A stretch of DNA of 64,000 bases, taken from Macrothele yani (taxonomy: Eukaryota; Arthropoda; Arachnida; Araneae; Macrothelidae). This document shows, one piece after another, positions 58,557-64,000 of the stretch. A program made the translations under genes and the position numbers. The notes beneath the pieces are model-generated. The model was not told where the DNA came from. It saw nothing but the letters and a program-made list of their open reading frames with translations, and did no database searches. The stretch covers positions 223,775,331-223,839,330 of the forward strand of contig CM077034.1 of NCBI GenBank assembly GCA_039090855.1, read 5' to 3'. Within the stretch, counting starts at the first letter, position 1, and every line of letters starts with the position of its first letter.

Positions 58557-59399
58557 TATATACATATACAGTACAGTGAGTACAATGCATTGATCGATTA
58601 TGAAGCACTTTGCGACATACCAAAAGCCACCTTCATATAATACTTTGCTTCAGTGTGAAAGGCAGGAGGTTCTCTCATGTGGGCAGAATTCAGACAGATG
58701 GGCAAAGCCAGAGCGTAAATGGGTCTTCATCCTCTAGTTGGAAAGCATAATAAAAGACCCGTACTCTGGGGTCACCACTTGGGTAAAAAGTGGCGCTGTC
58801 GTAATCCAAATATTTTGATTTGGACCTCGGTTTCCTACAGTCTAAAATTTTCATAAAAGTGAAGTATGATCTGCAATTCCGACATTCAGATTTTGAGTAG
58901 TAGATATCTGAATTTCAAAAAAGCATAAACAAACCTCAATATTTTAAAATTTGGTTCAGTTCTTTATAAACCTGTAAATTTCAAAACAAACCTGAAAAAA
59001 AAAATAGTGGCCATGCGGGCCAGCCGCATAAATAATTCACTGGCCTGATGAAAGTTTCAGTGGAGCAGGTAATTCGAACGCTGCTGTTTAATAATTTACA
59101 TGGACTGTTGAAATGATTTATCCCAAAATGTGTGTGTGGTCAGCTGCAACACCTTTTGAGGGATTACTTCTTACAGCTTAAACTACTATCAGTTCATCAT
59201 TTCCATTAACTTTATAGTAAACTAGAGGATTGAAATTATAACTCTGGGACGATAGTTATTTGCTTCCGTAAATGATACTATAAAACAAAAAAAAATTCCA
59301 CAGCAATTAATGTTATAGCTGTAAGCTCTGCGGGTGCGGGGAAGTACAAATGGTGTGAATGCTCGTGTATTACAAGACACATTGGCTATAAACTGTGGA
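58557..59399. other. hAT interior without recognised genes
   Basis: No open frame of note. It may be the remainder of the hAT element or an unrecognised insertion. A TGGCGCTGTCGTAATCC stretch near 58790 is not part of any family I know. Confidence 0.4.
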
Positions 59400-59453
59400 A
59401 TTAACTTTTTAACGAGTCTTATAGAGGTTATTATTCAAAAAAGTTGGTCAAAT

Positions 59454-59482
59454 TTTGGAACTAAAGCCTAGTTCATCATCAG
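59454..59482 (-). ncRNA. Hammerhead-like core, Penelope left end
   Basis: CTGATGA, one base, GAACTA/TAGTTC stem with GGCTT loop, then CAAA in place of GAAA. A decayed version of the motif at 60463. Confidence 0.25.
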
Positions 59483-59529
59483 GACTACGTCACTGGAGTA
59501 GTTGCTGCCACTCAGTTGGAAGAGTCCAA

Positions 59530-60399
59530 CCACAATTATCGTTAATTGTGGTGCTTTTTCTTCTTGCTATTTCGATCCCTTCTTCTAGTTTCCTCTTTAC
59601 TAAGTTTGACTGGTGGGCGATTATTCTTACGGAGTCCCAATTTATGGAGTGTCCACTTGCTTGTATATGTCTGTCTAGCCCTGTTTTGTTACTAATGTTC
59701 CTAATAGCTGCTTGGTGTTCTTTCATTCAGACTTTAATACTTCTCCCTGTTTCTCCTATATAGCTGAATCATTAATTGTGGTACTTCGTCTTCCTATTTC
59801 GATCCTTTCTTCTAGTTTCCTCTTTACTAAGTTCAACTGGTGGGCGATTATTCTTACGGAGTGTCCACTTGCTTGTATATGTCTGTCTAGCCCTGTTTTG
59901 TTACTAATGTTCCTAATAGCTGATTGGTGTTCTTCCATTCGGACTTTAATACTTCTCCCTGTTTCTCCTATATAGCTGAGTCATTAATTGTGGTACTTCT
60001 TCTTCTTGCTATTTCGATCCCTTCTTCTAGTTTCCTCTTTACTAAGTTTGACTGGTGGGCGATTATTCTTATTGAGTCCCAATTTATGGAGTGTCCACTT
60101 GCTTGTATATGTCTGTCCAGCCCTGTTTTGTTACTAATGTTCCTAATAGCTGCTTACTGTTCTTTCATTCGGACCTTAATACTTCTCCCTGTTTCTCCTA
60201 TATAGCTGAGTCCGCAGTTACAGTCGATGCAGTAAATTACTCCTTCCTGCCATTGGATTTCCAATTCTTTCTGCTTTAAAGCTGGCAGGAATTTCTTTAA
60301 TTTGTTACTTAGATCTGGAGCAACCCTGATATTATAGTTTGCTCTGATCCTCTTCAGTTTTTTGAAAAATCGAAATAGCAAGGAGAAAAAGCACCACAA
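59530..60399 (-). pseudogene. GIY-YIG endonuclease of a Penelope-like element, C-terminal part triplicated
   Basis: The first copy has the linker (F-L-P-A-L-K-Q-K) and the full G-V-I-Y-C-I-D-C…S-Y-I-G-E-T-G-R-S-I-K-V-R-M-K-E motif (60154-60399). The segment from E-T-G-R-S through N-K-T-G-L-D…H-I-Q-A-S-G-H-S to T-T-I-N-D is then present three times, starting at about 60205, 59974 and 59762 (spacings of about 231 and 212 bp). Stops or frame changes separate the repeats. The second repeat lacks I-N-W-D-S; the last ends naturally with W-T-L-P-T-E-W. Confidence 0.8.
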
Positions 60400-60462
60400 T
60401 TAACGATAATTGCGGTTGGACTCTTCCAACTGAGTGGCAGCAACTACTCCAGTGACGTAGTC

Positions 60463-60491
60463 CTGATGACGAACTAGGCTTTAGTTCGAAA
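60463..60491 (+). ncRNA. Hammerhead-like core, Penelope right end
   Basis: CTGATGA (60463-60469), one base, a perfect 6-bp GAACTA/TAGTTC stem, then GAAA (60488-60491). Stem III and the cleavage site are not clear. Confidence 0.3.
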
Positions 60492-60916
60492 ATTTGACCA
60501 CCAACTTTTTTGAATAATAACCTCTTATAAGACCCGTAAAAAGTTAATTCCACAGTACAATATAAATAGAGGTGTCATAAATTCATTTAAAACTTGGCTA
60601 TAAAGTTGACTCGCATGTGTGATGTGTTTTAATGCTTTTACTACTACTCGTAGAAAAACTGCTTCCAACAAAATATTTACCAGAAAATATTCTTTTCAAC
60701 TGTTGACCGAAAATTTTTGATCGAGGGGGCCTCGAACATAGGATGTGCACAGGGCCTCGACTGACCAAAGTCGGGCCCTGGTTGTAGCACGGTACAAAAT
60801 AAAGCAACTTATAGTGGAAAATTATGCAGCAAACAGTGCGACTTTAGAAAATTTGAAACAATTCACGTGACATTTCCGCATTTCCTGGAACATTATTGGC
60901 TGGAACAGGGTGTTAA

Positions 60917-63900
60917 GTGTGCCCTGCCTACAGTCCTGTACCCGATTTGAATTGCATTGCAAAAGTCAGCCAAACTGTTAAACATAAAGCGCTAAGGAAA
61001 GAGTGTAATTATTGCCTCTCGAATTTCAAGGTCATTCAGCTGAATGCCGATAAAAAAAATCTTTTGAAGGAAGAATTAATAGCCCTGGAAAAATTCAAAA
61101 AGAACTCAGAAACAGTTGCAGTAAGAGCAGATAAAAGCAAGAAAATAACCCTGATTAAAAAATCAGATTATTTGTTAAAAATGGAAGAACTAAGCAAACC
61201 AATATATGAAAAATTGAATAGCGATCCGCTAGAAACGACGATCGCAAATTAAAGAAAATTTGTCTTTTTCACTTAAAAAGAAAAATATGATTTGTGACAA
61301 CTTCAAAAATTATTCAGAGATTACCCATCGTACTCCGCAGATGTATGGTTTGTTAAAAATGCATAAAGGACAACCTATCAGGCCTATAATTGTCTCAAAA
61401 TATTCTCCTCTGTCTAATTTGCATTATTATTTACTGTTTCATCTATCAAAGTTGCTTCCTAAACCTAAGACACTGACTCTGTCTAATTTGCATTATTATT
61501 TACTGTTTCATCTATCAAAGTTGCTTCCTAAACCTAAGACACTGACTCTGTCTAATTTGCATTATTATTTACTGTTTCATCTATCAAAGTTGCTTCCTAA
61601 ACCTAAGACACTGACTCTGTCTAATTTGCATTATTATTTACTGTTTCATCTATCAAAGTTGCTTCCTAAACCTAAGACACTGACTCTGTCTAATTTGCAT
61701 TATTATTTACTGTTTCATCTATCAAAGTTGCTTCCTAAACCTAAGACACTGACTCTGTCTAATTTGCATTATTATTTACTGTTTCATCTATCAAAGTTGC
61801 TTCCTAAACCTAAGACACTGACTCTGTCTAATTTGCATTATTATTTACTGTTTCATCTATCAAAGTTGCTTCCTAAACCTAAGACACTGACTCTGTCTAA
61901 TTTGCATTATTATTTACTGTTTCATCTATCAAAGTTGCTTCCTAAACCTAAGACACTGACTCTGTCTAATTTGCATTATTATTTACTGTTTCATCTATCA
62001 AAGTTGCTTCCTAAACCTAAGACACTGACTCTGTCTAATTTGCATTATTATTTACTGTTTCATCTATCAAAGTTGCTTCCTAAACCTAAGACACTGACTC
62101 TGTCTAATTTGCATTATTATTTACTGTTTCATCTATCAAAGTTGCTTCCTAAACCTAAGACACTGACTCTGTCTAATTTGCATTATTATTTACTGTTTCA
62201 TCTATCAAAGTTGCTTCCTAAACCTAAGACACTGACTCTGTCTAATTTGCATTATTATTTACTGTTTCATCTATCAAAGTTGCTTCCTAAACCTAAGACA
62301 CTGACTCTGTCTAATTTGCATTATTATTTACTGTTTCATCTATCAAAGTTGCTTCCTAAACCTAAGACACTGACTCTGTCTAATTTGCATTATTATTTAC
62401 TGTTTCATCTATCAAAGTTGCTTCCTAAACCTAAGACACTGACTCTGTCTAATTTGCATTATTATTTACTGTTTCATCTATCAAAGTTGCTTCCTAAACC
62501 TAAGACACTGACTCTGTCTAATTTGCATTATTATTTACTGTTTCATCTATCAAAGTTGCTTCCTAAACCTAAGACACTGACTCTGTCTAATTTGCATTAT
62601 TATTTACTGTTTCATCTATCAAAGTTGCTTCCTAAACCTAAGACACTGACTCTGTCTAATTTGCATTATTATTTACTGTTTCATCTATCAAAGTTGCTTC
62701 CTAAACCTAAGACACTGACTCTGTCTAATTTGCATTATTATTTACTGTTTCATCTATCAAAGTTGCTTCCTAAACCTAAGACACTGACTCTGTCTAATTT
62801 GCATTATTATTTACTGTTTCATCTATCAAAGTTGCTTCCTAAACCTAAGACACTGACTCTGTCTAATTTGCATTATTATTTACTGTTTCATCTATCAAAG
62901 TTGCTTCCTAAACCTAAGACACTGACTCTGTCTAATTTGCATTATTATTTACTGTTTCATCTATCAAAGTTGCTTCCTAAACCTAAGACACTGACTCTGT
63001 CTAATTTGCATTATTATTTACTGTTTCATCTATCAAAGTTGCTTCCTAAACCTAAGACACTGACTCTGTCTAATTTGCATTATTATTTACTGTTTCATCT
63101 ATCAAAGTTGCTTCCTAAACCTAAGACACTGACTCTGTCTAATTTGCATTATTATTTACTGTTTCATCTATCAAAGTTGCTTCCTAAACCTAAGACACTG
63201 ACTCTGTCTAATTTGCATTATTATTTACTGTTTCATCTATCAAAGTTGCTTCCTAAACCTAAGACACTGACTCTGTCTAATTTGCATTATTATTTACTGT
63301 TTCATCTATCAAAGTTGCTTCCTAAACCTAAGACACTGACTCTGTCTAATTTGCATTATTATTTACTGTTTCATCTATCAAAGTTGCTTCCTAAACCTAA
63401 GACACTGACTCTGTCTAATTTGCATTATTATTTACTGTTTCATCTATCAAAGTTGCTTCCTAAACCTAAGACACTGACTCTGTCTAATTTGCATTATTAT
63501 TTACTGTTTCATCTATCAAAGTTGCTTCCTAAACCTAAGACACTGACTCTGTCTAATTTGCATTATTATTTACTGTTTCATCTATCAAAGTTGCTTCCTA
63601 AACCTAAGACACTGACTCTGTCTAATTTGCATTATTATTTACTGTTTCATCTATCAAAGTTGCTTCCTAAACCTAAGACACTGACTCTGTCTAATTTGCA
63701 TTATTATTTACTGTTTCATCTATCAAAGTTGCTTCCTAAACCTAAGACACTGACTCTGTCTAATTTGCATTATTATTTACTGTTTCATCTATCAAAGTTG
63801 CTTCCTAAACCTAAGACACTGACTCTGTCTAATTTGCATTATTATTTACTGTTTCATCTATCAAAGTTGCTTCCTAAACCTAAGACACTGACTCTGTCTA

Positions 63901-64000
63901 ATTTGCATTATTATTTACTGTTTCATCTATCAAAGTTGCTTCCTAAACCTAAGACACTGACTCTGTCTAATTTGCATTATTATTTACTGTTTCATCTATC
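60917..64000 (+). pseudogene. Penelope-like reverse transcriptase remnant running into a minisatellite
   Basis: The frame 60917-61252 contains V-R-A-D-K-S-K-K-I-T-L-I-K-K-S-D-Y and an upstream L-L-K-E-E-L-I-A-L-E, the first conserved block of Penelope reverse transcriptase (A-D-K-G-x…Y). After a stop and a frame change, 61330-61405 gives T-P-Q-M-Y-G-L-L-K-M-H-K and P-I-R-P-I-I-V-S, the next block. That frame then stays open through all 69-bp repeats to the window end. The remaining catalytic blocks (Y-A-D-D type) are not seen and could lie to the right. Confidence 0.8.
61411..64000 (+). repeat. 69-bp minisatellite, 37 full copies plus a partial, in frame with the reverse transcriptase
   Basis: The unit starts TGTCTAATTTGCATTATTAT and ends ACACTGACTC. 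Starts at 61411 and 63964 are 2,553 bp apart, exactly 37 x 69, so there is no net length change across the array. Copies compared by eye look identical. Each encodes 23 residues from S-N-L-H-Y-Y to K-T-L-T-L without a stop. The array is cut by the window end. Confidence 0.97.

Larger units (their letters stand above)
59400..60560 (-). mobile_element. Penelope-like element fragment with inverted terminal segments
   Basis: Sequence 59400-59560 and its inverse at 60385-60560 form the two ends (both include CGTTAATTGTGG-type and CAACTGAGTGGCAGC-type stretches). Between them is the minus-strand GIY-YIG region. The reverse transcriptase is absent. Paired or inverted terminal segments are typical of Penelope-like elements. 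It lies within the hAT shell. Confidence 0.75.
56910..60780. mobile_element. Gutted hAT element with 8-bp target duplication
   Basis: The left end is CAGGGCCCGATTT and the right end, inverted, CAGGGCCCGACTT. Flanks are GTTGTAGA (56902-56909) and GTTGTAGC (60781-60788), 7 of 8 identical, the standard hAT duplication. No hAT transposase remains inside; the interior is occupied by DD35E mariner copy 2 and a Penelope fragment. Confidence 0.82.

Overview
The window is eukaryotic, from a large, transposon-rich arthropod-type genome. It has split exons with GT-AG introns, tRNA-derived SINEs, RTE-type LINEs, Penelope-like elements, Tc1/mariner and hAT transposons, and long satellite arrays. A sulfatase of the steryl-sulfatase type and the DD35E mariner type together make a chelicerate such as a spider plausible, but nothing visible fixes the species.

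The only host gene recognised is a steryl-sulfatase-like arylsulfatase on the minus strand. Exon 1 (51310-51586) carries the signal peptide and the C-T-P-S-R active-site motif. Exon 2 is at 22336-22458. Exon 3 (4460-5143) carries K-W-H, a membrane hairpin, H-V-H and S-D-N-G. All three splice phases agree, and the last third of the protein lies beyond the left edge. Positions 4460-51586 are therefore one gene with introns of about 28.9 kb and 17.2 kb, and nearly all other features below 51 kb sit in those introns.

Layout. 1-4.4 kb: LINE endonuclease fragment, a dispersed repeat and two abutting TIR elements, one enclosing a palindrome. 5.2-11.9 kb: one Tc1 element split by a 1.2 kb SINE cluster and by a 4.3 kb hAT-like element, each with target duplications. 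12.4-15.3 kb: mosaic of dispersed repeats with a SINE-tail tandem and a broken THAP domain. 15.4-15.8 kb: Penelope 3' end. 17.2-20.3 kb: foldback element with 217-bp tandem units. 20.7-22.2 kb: DD35E mariner copy 1. 22.9-24.1 kb: RTE 3' fragments and a hairpin. 25.1-43.6 kb: 18.5 kb satellite of about 94 units of about 197 bp. 44.4-47 kb: decayed Tc1 and a palindromic pair of Penelope ends. 48-50.9 kb: 100-bp satellite. 51.3-51.6 kb: exon 1.

Upstream of the gene (51.6-64 kb) lie a Tc1 element, a nearly full-length RTE with three lesions, a hAT shell (56910-60780, 8-bp target duplication) holding DD35E copy 2 and a Penelope GIY-YIG fragment, and a Penelope reverse transcriptase remnant. Its reading frame runs into 37 copies of a 69-bp (23-codon) repeat that reaches the window end.

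The most notable patterns are: (i) three satellites of different monomer that each contain or abut a tRNA-derived SINE, pointing to repeated birth of satellites from SINEs; (ii) a hammerhead-ribozyme-like core recurring at Penelope-type ends; (iii) the in-frame 23-codon minisatellite; (iv) a fully readable nested-insertion history at 5.2-11.9 kb. No RNA gene judged functional, CRISPR array or bacterial operon is present.
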